A stretch of 64,000 bases of DNA from Hymenopus coronatus (GCA_030762935.1 CM060892.1:91360827-91424826); one strand, 5' to 3'. Positions 34,826-47,166 are shown, counted from the first letter of the stretch. The notes: generated by a model not told the origin, from the sequence alone. Translations and numbers: made by a program.

Positions 34826-35600
34826 TCCTATCTACTTAATGTTAAACGAGATAAAATTTTGCAGAAATAGTTTCTTTACATATTTCTTTAAAGGAACAAG
34901 GGGAATGCAGTACACCATATTGACAGATGTTGAAAACTATACTTCTCTTTCCATGACACTAACAGAAACAAAGAAATAGTATCGTATTTTAAAACAGTGT
35001 CGAAAGTATTCAAAAATTCAAACCAATAAGAATTGGGAACTAGGTAATGGCAGATGTCTAAACATTATTTGATATAAATTCTCTGCGTTAAAGAGTTCTT
35101 TATCCTTACGTAATGTGATTATGTAAATCTCACTGTTTAGAATTTGTACAATATTAGACAAGTCCCTTCCGAAGAAAGAGCTATTCACAAGCTATCCATA
35201 AAAATGTGTAAGGCTTTTTTAAGACAATGAACAAGTATCTAAAAACTGTCAACGTAAAGAATAGCTTTAGTTTTACTTGAAAAGATTCTTGTTGGATCTT
35301 TGAAACATAAATACCAAGTTTGATGTTTATCATGGATATATTTTGTTTTCGAATTATACTGTACACACACATAGACTACTTTCCACAAGTTTCACAAATG
35401 AGTATATATTTCTTTATTTATCTCTAAACTGGGTTGAGTGCTCCCTGCTTCCCAACAGACTCAAACCATGAGGCTGTCGAGCTGTTCGTCCTTTATATCT
35501 TAAATCTAGGACATACTGCCTACTATATGCATGTTTTATACAGAGAACCTCAAAACATGTTTTTTCCCATGAACTCTAGGCATTTTACCATACATAGGTG
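34826..35600 (+). repeat. Family A copy, diverged
   Basis: Recognisable blocks are CTATCTACTTAATGTTAAAC (34838), AAATACCAAGTTTGATGTTT (35309) and AACCTCAAAACATG (35546). The CA core is short and the hairpin is lost. About 100 bp of unrelated sequence sits after the core. Confidence 0.6.
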
Positions 35601-36179
35601 GTAGAAAATTGAAAACTCCAAAACTCTTAAACATGAAGCTCAATACTGTTAACCACCATAAACCGCCATGTGATGGTCACAACACTGTTTCCTTTTCATT
35701 AGATAATCGTAGATGTACTGCATGTAACATAAATAGGTCACAGCCAGTCAAGCAAATAGACAAATAAAATGTTCTTTATTTACATTTAAGATTTTGAATT
35801 TATTACTCCTAATCTATTATGCGCACTATGATCTGCTATCAAAATGTGTCCTTGAAAATATTTTTAATGCAATGTATCTAAAACCAAATTAAATTCGGCT
35901 TAATTGACAGCTTATTTCTAATGCTTTACGAGTCGACTTTGTTGTAGTTTACTTGATTTTCAAGTAGTTTGTTAAAATAAATAAAAGATTTTGTGTTCTG
36001 TTAAAATGTATTTGACTAAGGAATATTTTTGTAGTGCAATATTTAACGATTTTTAATCTTTATTAGCACTAAACTATGTGAATATAGAAAGTATTTGGTG
36101 AAGAAGGCCCATCAAAGGCAAAAAATGTATAACATTTGGAACAAAGGATTCTAAAGAGCTCGGGGTTCCACTAGTAATG
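35601..36179. other. Unassigned AT-rich spacer
   Basis: No gene or repeat recognised. Confidence 0.45.
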
Positions 36180-36990
36180 CATTTAAGGAAGGGGTCCAAG
36201 AAATGCAGTTATTGATGAAAATACGCTGCTATTCGAGCAGTTCTTGAAGACAATCGGAGAAGGAACTTTAAATTTATTTGGTTGGCATTGGGCATTGGGT
36301 GTGTCATATCTAAAAAAAATTACTTCAAAAGTCACACGTGAGTAAACTTTGTTGCCGATGGATTCCACATAAACCGATTCCCGATGAGAAACAGCAAACC
36401 AGAAAACCGTTGGAAAAATTCCTAGGTGGCACTTCAAATTTGGTTTATTTTTGATGAATATTGGACTTATTTTTATCATTCGAAAAATAAAATCAATGGG
36501 TTCAAAGGTTCCATCGAATAGAAAACGCGTAACTCTATAAAAGTGCGACGAGTTAATAGTGCTGTTAAGAAGATGGTTGTGTCTGCTACTATACATTACA
36601 ATTTATACGTATTGTTACTTCCATTTATGAATGTCAATCGAACATTTTTGAAAGAGGAAAAACTGTTTTACACCATAACAACGCATTCGTCGCATAGGAA
36701 AATTAGCGACGAGTATCTGGATATCCTAACATCAACACCACGGACACTCGACCTCACAGTCCCCACCTAGCACCTTGTGTTTTTGTTTTGTTTCCTAAAA
36801 TGATGAATGATAATTTGCATGGAATAACTTTTAAATCATCAAATGATAAGATGGAAAATTATAAAAAATTGGTTTCTGAAGCATCTCAGGAAGGTTGCTT
36901 TGAAGACTAGCATCATCGAATGCAAAAGTATATTGATGCTAGAGCACAATATTTAAAAACTTAATAAAAATTCCAAATGTTTTAAAATAA
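36180..36990 (+). pseudogene. Mariner-like transposase relic
   Basis: Conceptual plus-strand pieces in shifting frames resemble a mariner transposase: KLCCRWIPHKP (about 36345; family CARWIPH), FDEYWTYFYHSKNK (about 36450; family GDESW..Y), then PHSPHLAPCVFVLFPKM (about 36750; family HPPYSPDLAPCDF.LFPKM) and HHRMQKYIDA near the end (36911). Stops and frameshifts are many, and the Asp of the SPDLAP motif reads His. Inverted repeats were not found. A long minus-strand frame (36183-36596) is the shadow of this. Confidence 0.6.
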
Positions 36991-37337
36991 TTCTGGTCTG
37001 ATTTTGTAAAAACTAACTCAGATATTTGTGAATTTGTGTCTTATTTATTTGTTTATTTATTTATATGAGTTAGAAGCAAATATACAAGAACAAAAACAGG
37101 GTAAAAGGTTGCTTTTGGACTTAATTGCAGATCTCATAGAATACAATTATAAAACACATTTGGTGCATTCATTTAACTTATGCTGGCGGAAATTAATATT
37201 AATTTTAACTCAGTGACACTGCAAAATTACAATAACCTCTGTAACGTGCCTGCAAATTATACTAACATTTTTACTTTGTGGGGAGAAGTGTGATAATTAC
37301 GCATTCCGAACACAAAGCATCCTCTAATTCGTCATCA

Positions 37338-37717
37338 TCAAAACATGTTTGTTGTAACTTTGTGGTAGTGCAAGTCATGATTATAGAGTAGGTCTATGAC
37401 ATTCTGAGGCCTGCCCGGGGCAGTGCGGATTTCATGCTGGGGACGGGACGGATGTTGAATTCTAAAGTCCCAGGCATTTATTTTATATATTACGCCAGCA
37501 TAATTAAGTGTTCCGAAACTATGCAACAAAGCGAGACTGCCCCCAGGGATGTGTTGTGAATTTCAAACACAGTGCTGCCAAAAGCAGCATTTTGCTGTTT
37601 GCACGTATCACCCAGCCACATTATGCATTCATGCAATGTCGGTGTCATGCTGTTCAACGCCACTAAGCCATGTAAATAATTTAAAATCCATTGCATTTCT
37701 ATCAAGAAACCTTCCAT
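37338..37717 (-). pseudogene. Unidentified coding-like relic in two overlapping frames
   Basis: Two overlapping minus-strand frames lie in a GC-richer block: 37490-37717 (MEGFLIEMQWILNYLHGLVA...LHECIMWLGDTCKQQNAAFG) and 37338-37529 (...GTLNYAGVIYKINAWDFRIQ...). Their balanced composition, richness in W, H and C, and the possibility of joining them by one frame change suggest one decayed ORF read 37717 to 37338. I do not recognise the family. A transposon or captured gene is possible. Confidence 0.3.
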
Positions 37718-37782
37718 GATCTACCAAATATTGTTTGCTTCACCAGCCAACCCATTAAAAACAGAAGAGAGAGGAGCAAAAA

Positions 37783-38637
37783 TCTGATGTGCTTCATGCA
37801 TGACTTTCTTTGTCTGTCTGATAGCAAGACATTCTTACAAAAGAGTATTAGTTTATTATATCATGCTAATCCAGATGAACATTATCAGAATGCTCGAATT
37901 ATTTTTTTCCTTGTAAGAGAAGAGTCTTAAAGGAATACACTAGGTTAAAGCCATAGTAAAATCTTTTAAAAGTTGTCGCAATGCGATTGTTATGGAAAGT
38001 CTGTTCTCTGTCCATTGCTAAAAGTAAAACAAAAGAGTGAGTACATGCCAATTGAGAAAAATTTAAATATTCTAGAATTAAAATGAATGTGGGAATGTCT
38101 CGGTCATGGTTAGCTATAGAAATAAACTGTATAAGTCATGACTTGTGTGTATTAACGAGATGTACATTTTTGGTGTGGTAAGCTTTAGTCTATCTCTTAC
38201 GGTTTATCAGTTAGACAAAATTATGATAAATTCACCTTGAATGAAGAGATTTTCAGGTGCTATTACTAGGAAATGCAAGACATACATCTTATTTGTCATA
38301 TAAATATTTTAATATTTAGTATTTTTCTGAAAAAATAAAAAAAAATTGTAAATTGTTCATTTAAAGGATAGTTTGTGGTGGTGGGGAGTTCTTGAAAATC
38401 TTCGTTTGGTATTTAACGAGCCTTTTTGTTTTTGAGTTATGATGGCCAAGCACACACGCACTGCCACACAGGCACAGATATATACACACACACTGCCCGT
38501 TTTCTAAAATGCTTTTTTGGATTCAGAGGGTCTCAAAACATATTTCCAGTGAAATTGTGGTATTCAATTTATGGGTGAAATACAATGACTTCTCTATCTG
38601 CTATGTGCGCTGTACTTATGCAATAGGGAAAGTAAAA
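37783..38637 (+). repeat. Family A copy, full length
   Basis: It runs from CTGATGTGCTTCATGCATGA to CAATAGGGAAAGTAAA. The CA core is broken (38452-38491), and the terminal hairpin is diverged. Confidence 0.88.
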
Positions 38638-38739
38638 ATATGTATTCAGATGTTATTATAGTTAAGAGGAAGTGGTATTTTAAAGTGTTAGTATATCTTT
38701 AAAAATATGACGTCCTCCACAAAACGATTATTAACAACA

Positions 38740-39330
38740 GCTTATTCATTTACCTACTCCACTAAATTCATTTACCTAAAGCGAGATAGGCGTCTACAGA
38801 AATACTTTTATTGCATATTTCTTGGTGGATAAAACGTACTAGCGGAACACTAGGTGTAAGCGGTATCAGGTCTTTACAATGCTGCTTGCTATCTGATGAC
38901 CTTAAAATTCCGTTCATGTTTTTGGCCAGCAGAAAGAAATTGGAATAACAACTTCCTATGTGTGAAAATTATAATTATGAGACATTCAAGATATACATTT
39001 TATTTGGCATCAAAATATATTTAAGGTGTATTATAATCAATATCGTTAATGCCTTTTTTGAAGAATTAACATTTTTCGAAAAATTTGTTATTAGGGAAGT
39101 TGGAAGTGGAGGATTATCTTGAGAAGATTCGTTTTGTATTTAACGGGTTTTTTGTTTTTGAGTTATGAGGTTTACACACACAAACACACACACAATACTC
39201 ACACGTGCCTTTTTCTAACAATTATTTTTGAATCATGCGTATCGAAACATATAATTTCAGTTGTATCTTGATATAGTTTTTGAGTGAAATACAATACTTT
39301 CCTTATTATACGTAGCAAAGAATGTAAACA
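38740..39330 (+). repeat. Family A copy, diverged
   Basis: Blocks near 38790-38880, AAGATATACATTTTATTTGG (38986), ACGGGTTTTTTGTTTTTGAG (39144) and a CA core at 39174-39194 identify it. The terminal hairpin is gone. Confidence 0.65.
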
Positions 39331-39511
39331 TCACCAAAAATGAAGCTATGTGTATCTTTATTTTTTATTTAACTTTTGAAATCAACGTATATCATTGCGA
39401 CTGCTTTTATTTTTATAATAATTGCTCAGATGGTTTTCACTCGCTTATGATTTGTGTTTACGCTTGGGTTGTCTTTAAATTCACACACATTCACAAACTT
39501 ATACCTCCAGA

Positions 39512-40385
39512 CGTAGGGAATGTCGCGAGAAGTCGGCGTCTCGTTCCAGTTGTCCTCAGCTCCGTCGTTGAAGGAGATTCTACTCCTAATCTCCTAATTA
39601 AAATTATCTCAGGGGTTTTTGGGTGAGGCGTATTAAAACACTGCGTTTTCCCTTATGACTTGAATTTATTTTATCACAGATTTGCTGGGCGGCTAGCTGG
39701 TTTCTTTACAAAATGTGTTGCAAATGAATACCATCTCACCACCTAAATTATTAATCAGATGCCACCTGCACATCGCTACCCCACCACTTAAGCACGTGAA
39801 CGTGCCCGCAACAGAATGTGACGTGAACACAATCTCAAGAGAGTAACAGTAAGAGAGTAACTACGTAAGGGATCTGCTTTGCCTTATATACCAATCCTGT
39901 GTGACGCCAACTTTCGCGCCATAAAATGTAAGAGTATCTCTTACTGGTTCTTAGTTAGCATCACCTCACAAGTTATGAGAATAAATTGTGCCAAGTTTTG
40001 ACGTCATAACGTGCACATGACGCGTTTGGAAAAACCCAATGGTTCTTTCTCATTTTAACTTTATGCTTGCTTTGTCTGATTCTCCATTTCCCTGCTACTT
40101 GAAAGACAAGTCACTATTCCTGTCTCGCTGCTTTCTAGGTCTGTTCTTTTCTATCTTACATTCTTTAGCCAAAACCCTGTGCTCATTTGCATGTAGTGGT
40201 TGGTGAACTGTCACCTGGAATTCAGCTAGCTCGCCTTAATTACCTAAGTTACAGCAAGTTGCATTAATGCATATTTCTACCCTTAAATATTCAAAACTAT
40301 TTTACATTGCTTTCTATAAGCTTATAATATTATATGCAATTTCTTTTTTTGTATGTTTTGTGAACATATGGTATGTGCTCTTACA
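39512..40385 (+). mobile_element. Solo-LTR-like element, copy 1
   Basis: About 870 bp align over their length with 60595-61484, with moderate divergence. The right end is GTGCTCTTACA and the left end is a diverged (T/C)GTAGG. A TATA-like CTTATATACC lies near 39883. The TG...CA-type ends, TATA signal, ~0.9 kb length and absence of coding sequence fit a solo LTR. A TIR-bearing DNA element (TGTAG...CTACA) is the alternative. No target duplication is clear at this copy. Confidence 0.6.
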
Positions 40386-40892
40386 GGAAGATAGGCAATA
40401 ATCTCAATTAAAGAACATTTCCCAATCTGTAACCGGAAAACAATTCGGAAACCTCTGGATTAGAAAGCTAGTATGCTAGCAATTGGACGGCAGAGGCAGC
40501 CGTATGAAAACTATATTTGTATTGGAAGAAGGATATTAGAAACATTAAATATTTTATAATAAAATATTCAGTGACTTATGTTTTCTAAAAAATCTATGAT
40601 TTTGGTACCTTATACTAAAGTAGTAAGTTCCAACAGCTACAACAAGAATGAAATTAAATTATAAAAGAACTATGGACTATTCAAACACCCGTATAATCCT
40701 TATCTTCCAGTTGAACAAGATATTTACCCCCTTCAGCAAGAAATGCTCACGTGGAACCGTATTTCTTTGAAGCAAATGCTAAATATGTCCTAACATCAAT
40801 ATGAACTTTTTCTATTGTTTCAGTAAAATTAGTGAATCCAGTTATGATTTCGTCATTAAAATATGTTTAAAACTGATAAACACCTGATAAAC
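40386..40892. other. Unassigned AT-rich spacer
   Basis: No gene or repeat recognised. Confidence 0.45.
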
Positions 40893-41440
40893 TATATTCA
40901 CATGACATTCTCTGCAAACTTACAAAACCTAAATCTTTTCTATAATTCATGCTATCGAGATAGGCGTTAACAAAAATGGTGGTGTTATTTCCTTGGAGGT
41001 ACAAGGAAAAGTTGGGCATAAATTAGGCTGTAGCGATGAACAACGCTTTTAAAGCTGGCTACTACGTGATTTAGTTATAATTCGATACCCTTTGCATGAC
41101 TAGGGGTATAAAAGCAATGACTACTTCCCATATAGGTGTGGGAAAATTTAAAACAATAAAACATATCTCTATATAAAATGTATAAAACCTAAATTGTGTG
41201 CTTTACCGAGATATACATTTTTGTAGTAAGATTTTGCTATGTAAAGGGCAGTTAGGTGTGAAGGAATTTTTTGAAAAATTGCGTGTAGTATTTCTGAAAC
41301 ATGTATTTCATCTTCATTTTCAAGTTATGCTATTCACACATACACAGAGAGGAACATTGCTTTAAAAATGCTTTGTTTGATTTCAGGCGTTCTCGAAACC
41401 TATATTTCCGGTGAAAGCTCCACATCGAATTCACTTCTAT
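40893..41440 (+). repeat. Family A copy, diverged and internally deleted
   Basis: The 5' end TATTCACATGACATTCTCTG is clear and the segment after the core (AAACCTATATTTCCGGTGAA near 41396) is recognisable. Part of the body and the hairpin are lost. Confidence 0.7.
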
Positions 41441-41579
41441 GCCAGGTACAGGAATTAAAATAAATTTACGATTATAAGGTTTGATTATAAAGTAATTACA
41501 CTACTTAGTGCTTTATAGGGTGAAATAAATCCATTTTATTTTATTTACTACAAATCTAAGGTAAGCAGATGAAGTATTT

Positions 41580-41800
41580 CATTTCACACAACAATTTATT
41601 ATCCAGATTTCAATTGAAATGCACGTTTTTAGCTCCTTAAATTCAAAAAGCAATTTCAGAGAAAAACAAACCGCGCTCACTCGTATGAGCACGTGTACGT
41701 GTGTCTGCGTGTCTGGGAACAACATAAACCAAATTTAACTTTCAGCTAAATACTATACTTAGTAAGTTCACGGTCTTCTGAGAATGCGTGGTTTCAAGAA
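41580..41800 (-). repeat. Family A fragment around the core
   Basis: GATTTCAATTGAAATGCACG (41607) to GGTTTCAAGAAAATGTCC matches the segment either side of the GT/CA core (about 41690-41722) in minus orientation. Confidence 0.6.
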
Positions 41801-42229
41801 AATGTCCACATATCTGATGTTGTACAAGTAGATCAATTAGCTTAGAGTGCGTCCATTTACATTCTGATAGAACTTCTAAGATAATGGCTCACTAATTTAA
41901 TAATAATAATCGCAATAATAATGGTAATATTAAAATAAATTATTATAGTTAGGTTATATTAGCTATTATTTACAAAATCATGTCCATTAACTTAAGCTAT
42001 ATCATTTATTCTAATATACAATTCGGTTGATCGGCTGTAATCTAAGCTATTAGGGACTGTATAGTTTATTTGCATTATTTTCGCCAGTAGTTGGGAAAGA
42101 GGTGTAAAGACCAGTTCCTGCCTCGAGCGGCACCCTTCCCCCTGCTAAAAGCGATAGCCAAAAAGAATACGAACGTACTGTAGGCAATTTTTGTTTGTGC
42201 TACCTTTCCACGCCATTCTATGTTATCTC
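41801..42229. other. Unassigned spacer
   Basis: A short AAT-rich microsatellite lies at 41900-41945. A GC-richer stretch at 42100-42145 is unrecognised. Confidence 0.4.
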
Positions 42230-43013
42230 CCTTCTCTATACGTACTATGTATATAGTGTGTAGAGAAGGTATTGTATTGCAATCAAAATTTCGATACCGA
42301 GATTTCACCGGAAGTACACGTCCGTTAAGTACCAAACTTTGTATTTAACTTGGTATCTTCCAAGGACGCGACTTGAATATCTTCAAGAAAATCCCCACCA
42401 ACCCCAACTAACCTTTACATGGAACATTATTTAAAAAGTTTATTTGCTCAAAAATGGCTCTAGCGACTTTGATTAAAATATCGGACATGAAAGATTCTTA
42501 CATCACAAATAAAATGTATATTTGGAATATTTTGGAAATACCCTCTGAAGACTTCTTTATTTTGGGTCAATGTTGCGGAATTTTGTATAACTTGTAAACC
42601 GTAGGCTATAGACAAAAGCCCCCTACACAAAAATGAAGAGCTCGTTATAACGAAAAATTTATGTTATGTTATAATATATATATATATATGTATATATATA
42701 CACATTTATATATAAAATATTTATATACACATTTATATATAAAATATTTGTTTCATTGAGTTGACCATTTTTAGATATTCCTTGTTATTGGTTTCAGTTT
42801 TACAATACTTTATAGTTTTCTCATATTGGAATTTGTCAGCCCCTGGCCATTCAAACAAAGAAATTTCAGTCATTTCAACCAGCTTTTAAAATATTTAATT
42901 ATCACTTTAACCTATGGCAGTCGCTTATTTCCATTTTATTTACAAGGAAGGAGTAAGAAAACAACTTCTTTTAATTTTATAGATATAGAGAAAGTCATGT
43001 GAATGAAACACAC
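42230..43013 (-). repeat. Family A copy without microsatellite core
   Basis: The hairpin TACGTACTATGTATATAGTG (42239) and the 5' end (ATAGAGAAAGTCATGTGAAT near 42985) are both present. The segment from the core to the AAAACGAAAAGTCCG block is deleted cleanly at about 42320. A TA-rich repeat at 42664-42750 is inserted in the body. A faint further 5' fragment may follow at about 43160-43230. Confidence 0.88.
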
Positions 43014-44569
43014 TTATTTTTAAGTTTTCTTATGCCTTTCCCAAATATTATCCCATTTCTTTAAAATGTCTCTGTCTTTGCATACTATTCTATTTATGTT
43101 CCCAAATTTCTTTTCCTAAATTTTTTTACCCCTCTACATTCAATTAAACAATGAACAATACTGCCTTTCTCCCTCACTCTCTATTTCATGCTATAGATAT
43201 AAACGTTAACAGAAATGGAATACAACGTTCTAAATTAATCACTAATTTAACTTATATATCATTTGTAGGAAACATATTTTTATCTTTCTTTATGTTATTC
43301 CACCAAACACCTCAGTTTATGTCCTTCAATAAAGAGAACCATCCTAATAGTAAGCAATTGATGATTTTAATATTCTCCCTCATTAAATAGTTATATTGAA
43401 ACACTGCAAGTCGATGCCAAGGAGATTTATTCCTTGGGTTTCAGGGGGTAAAGCGTTGAAATGGTACGAGGTCAAGTGGACTGAAGTGGTAAACACGAGT
43501 TTCACGGATCACTGTGTTTTCAGGATGGATTAACTTACCCTTGCATTTCCATGTGCGATTTCTGTGCTTCCGATAACCTGCTGGGGATTGATGGGGTCGT
43601 TGCGCTCACCTGGATACGAGTACGAGTTATTGTAAGGATTAAAGTGGAAATCGTCAGCTTACGGCATTTCAAAATAATCCGCTTAATCTTTAAAAGTGCG
43701 TTCTCAGTAAACATTGAATAATTAGCGGTCACGTGCACTCGTTGAATCGCATGGCAAGCTGTAATGCTGCGCTAACCATAAAACCACACAAAAAGCAATC
43801 ATAATGAGCACCAACGCCAAAGAGAACGGGGAAGAGTGAGAGAATCAGTTAGCAAATAATAACCTTTTATGCGGGTTCTATTTTTAGAGAGTGAGACCAG
43901 AACACAGGAAAGTTCTGTTTTTATATTTGTATGTTATTTTGGTAGGCTGTTCCGTTGTTTATGGATTTCTGTAGTTTAACAAGCCATTGTTAATTAACGA
44001 CGTGTTTTGTTAGAGCACTTGATAAACATAGAACATGGCAAAAGTCTGTGGGGTTGGTTATGACGTTGAGACAGGGACTAAGAACTATGTTTATTTTAAT
44101 ACGGATGTCCCGCCCAAGGAATGTGTCATCGATGTCAGCTGATGAAGCGAGTTTACACATTATCCCTCTAGCGACAGAACAGCATACATAATGTAAAGGG
44201 ATGCCAATGAGGCAACTTGAACACTGGAATCTTCGTATATTTAAACCAACCAATCAAACTTAGGGCAAATTTGATTATTTTGGGATGATAGGCCTTTGTT
44301 CTTTAAGTAACATCTCTCACTTATCGATCCAACATACCCCTCATATACCCCTCTAGTGACAGGTATTTGTACTTGAAGATCCGGAGTAAGTTTCATATCT
44401 AAGCACTTATGTAAGTTGTATTTATACTTCTTTCCTCTCTTGACAGCAGAAAAATGATAATACTTTATCGCACTAAACTGGCGTGTTTTGCATATTGAGC
44501 CTGTGAAAAATAGCCTTTGAAAGTTATTCATTACAGCGACCTGAAACAATATTAATAACCAACTTAATA
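43014..44569. other. Unassigned stretch
   Basis: Frames of 67-133 codons (43151-43390 plus; 43535-43738, 43990-44253 and 44241-44642 minus) show no domain. The last runs into the transposon end at 44570. Confidence 0.4.
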
Positions 44570-45210
44570 TATAGGGTCTTTCAGATGTAACTTCAAATTT
44601 TAAATCATTATAAATAGTATATTTGCGATAGGAAAACAACAAAATTAGTCATATTTGGATCAACTTGTGGGGTTTTATAAGACATTTGGAAGATTCTCTT
44701 GTTAAACGTACAGCACATGTTCTGCAACTCCACGTACAGCATTTTGGAATGTTAATTTCTTGAGAGATAGCATCTTTCAGTTACTGTAGGTTGCTGTATG
44801 TATCAGAAAGTCGTTTAATAAGGTAGCTCCACATTCAAAAGTCAATCGGATTGAGATATAGAGAGGCGGCGGCCCCTTTGATGGAACTTTACGAATGGAA
44901 TATGTTGATAATCTTAAATTAAGAGTTCTAACTTGTCTCAAATTTTCTCTTGAGTTTTCATAATGCCATTGAATCTTATCACTTAGTGATAGACCCATGA
45001 TTTTCAAATTCTAATCCTTATAGCAGAGTTAATAATATTATATGTGTTTTATTCAACAAGTTGTACCATGGAAATGGTGAGCTGAAAAGAAGCAAAAGAA
45101 AACCAAACCTGATTCCTTGCCCAATACATGACTGCTTTTGTTTTTATTCTATCTAAAATGTTATATTTATAGCGGTCTAAAGTATGAAGTGACTTTTGAA
45201 AGGCCCTATA
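44570..45210 (-). mobile_element. Short TIR transposon with transposase C-terminal remains
   Basis: The left end TATAGGGTCTTTCAGATGTA matches the reverse complement of the right end, TATAGGGCCTTTCAAAAGTC. The match continues for about 50 bp (ACTTCAAATTTTA against ACTTCATACTTTA, then TATAAATA). On the minus strand around 44800-44890, LNPIDF*MWSYL resembles the SPDLTPLDFFLWG block of Tc1/mariner-type transposases. At 641 bp it is too short to be autonomous, so it is an internally deleted copy. TA at each end is consistent with TA insertion. Confidence 0.65.
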
Positions 45211-45547
45211 TTTCAAAGAGTTATTTTGTATATATGTGAAAACGAGAAAAGGCACGCAAAAACATTGAATTATAATTATGCCTAACAACATACATAAATT
45301 ATTTGATAAATACACAATAGTTTGAATAAACAGAACAGTCATGGTGACAGTCATGGTCCCGGCCTAAGCCTAAACCGTTATCCGAAGTTTGGACAATTAC
45401 GAGGGTTAATCAGAAACACGGCTACCAATCCATATCCTTAGTGTTTTAGCTTTCATTGAGAAGTTAGGTGTGTGCAGTAATTCTAATACATGTGGTTGGC
45501 AACCGTGCCATCTACCCCCTATAGCGCTACTGAAAAGTAAACACAAA

Positions 45548-46210
45548 TGGCGATTCGTTTGGAAAACTGGTTTCGCGAAGAAATCAGCTCGTTATTCGAT
45601 TTCTGTGGGTAAAATATGTAACCACTGGTAGAGGTTACGAAGAGAATGTAAAGTTTTGCAGAAAAGTGCCAAACGTTTTCGCCCACCAGAGAAAATATTA
45701 CCGACGGCGATCGCAGTGGCCGACTCTGCTCATTCGATTTTAACATATCTCGCGAGGAGGAACTGCTTCATTCTTTATAGAGTGTAACGCCTAGTTTTAT
45801 TACTTCTGGCACCGCAGGCGACGGAACTGATTCAGGACTGCAGGAGGATACTTTACGACATAAGGCGGTAGAATTGGGAATGTTTTTTGAAAGCATTCTT
45901 CTGCCGAGAAGGGGATGGTCACAGCGCGAATGTCACACTCGTGGTGATTTTGGAAAAATGTCACACAATTACCGAAGACCGATGCCACGAGAGCATGACA
46001 CGATTGCGCGAATCAATCTGGAGAAGACGGTCTGAACACTTCAGTGAGGTTGTTGTCTTTCTTCGCGGCCTCAAACGGCCCAGAAGACCAGTTCAAGCAG
46101 TTTGCTGGGATTTCATGGATCACCCTCCGTATAGCTCGGATCTCGCTCCAAGTGACTTTCACCTTTTTTCTCACTTGAAGGAACATCTAGGAGACCGACG
46201 ATTCGCTTAG
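45548..46210 (+). pseudogene. Mariner transposase, internally deleted
   Basis: The N-terminal remnant (45548 on) changes frame early; the VIRFLWVKYVTT-type segment near 45589 is in another frame and ends at a stop near 45740. After the SINE fragment, scraps lead to the C-terminal piece in 45887-46210. That piece ends MDHPPYSSDLAPSDFHLFSH and LGDRRFA, the mariner block with its third catalytic Asp (SDLAPSD). The region with the first two catalytic Asp residues is missing or unreadable. Confidence 0.8.
45783..45836 (-). repeat. SINE-1 tail fragment inside mariner 2
   Basis: GTAACGCCTAG...GGCACCGCAGGCGACGGAAC matches the distal part of SINE-1 (compare 15370-15415). It lies within the mariner transposase region. 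Confidence 0.6.
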
Positions 46211-46430
46211 GTGAGGAGGTGCAGCACTGCACGTCGACGTGACTGAACACACCAGAATAAGGTTTTTACTAGGAGGAGTATTTAAATCCATTCCACGAAG
46301 GAATTACATATGGAGACTATGTGGGAAAAGAACCCAATGCAGAACTATTTGATGATTGCATTGGCTGTACAAAATAAAATATACTCGGTTCATGCAGGTT
46401 TTGTAACCTAGTTTCTGATCAACCTTCGTA

Positions 46431-46847
46431 TGCACTTCTTTAGCGGAACCATCAGCTTCGATGCCTATAATTTACAGTGAATAGATTAGAGTCTAAAACA
46501 CTGAATATAGTGTTGTGACTTATTTAAATAATGACATGAACTCCTGTCTCCAAGATTGGGACATGAGATCGGTGCAGAAGATTTTACGTTGCTCGCCGCT
46601 GATGCTAAGCCGAGGCACACCATAGGACAATACCAAGCCTTAGACAAGGTAAATTTAATATTATAAATAACGGATGCAATATAGTTATTTGTACTGACTG
46701 GTGGATACATGGGAAGGCTGATTGTAATAGCACCACCTTTAGAGCGTTAAGGTTAGTTTGCTCTTCCGTAAATCATCATTCCTCTTTCCCGGTACAGATC
46801 GCTATTTCTTGGTAAGGAGCGCTAAGGAATGTAGGCTCACCATTTAA
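46431..46847. other. Unassigned spacer
   Basis: No gene or repeat recognised; the short minus-strand frame has no features. Confidence 0.4.
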
Positions 46848-47166
46848 CTATGACGCCATTCTTGCTCTAACGTTATGCGGGAAATTATGGATGAAAGTGA
46901 ACACCCCATAGTAATCAGAACATATGGGGGAGGTTTTGGAGCAAGAGAAAGAGATAAATAAGGTGTGACTACGCCCTGGGGCCGTAATTGGCGTAGTGTA
47001 AGAATAGCTTGCTATTGTGATATCTGCAGTGGTATAAAAAAGACGGAGTCCTGTAAATATCAGCTTGAACTGGGAAAGCATAGAGTGCAGCAGCTGAGTG
47101 AGTTTCGATAGGAAATTTGTAGTATGCAGTAGTAGGTGCCGTAGCAGCGGACGTCGAAAAAAACAT
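46848..47166 (-). pseudogene. Possible relic of an Ala/Tyr/Pro-rich (cuticle-like) ORF
   Basis: Two minus-strand frames overlap (46969-47166 and 46848-47081). They give SAATAPTTAYYKFPIETHSA and, in the next frame, TIASYSYTTPITAPGR. The richness in Ala, Tyr, Thr and Pro with YSYTTPI-type phrases recalls low-complexity insect cuticular proteins. It is broken by at least one frameshift. A T-run ending CGACG precedes it like a weak acceptor. The resemblance is compositional only. Confidence 0.2.

Larger units (their letters stand above)
45398..46430 (+). mobile_element. Mariner-like transposon 2, shortened
   Basis: The inverted repeats are strong: left TACGAGGGTTAATCAGAAAC, right reverse complement TACGAAGGTTGATCAGAAAC, two mismatches in 20. 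The 1033-bp length is below the usual ~1.3 kb, so part of the interior is deleted. A SINE-1 tail fragment lies inside. Confidence 0.9.
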
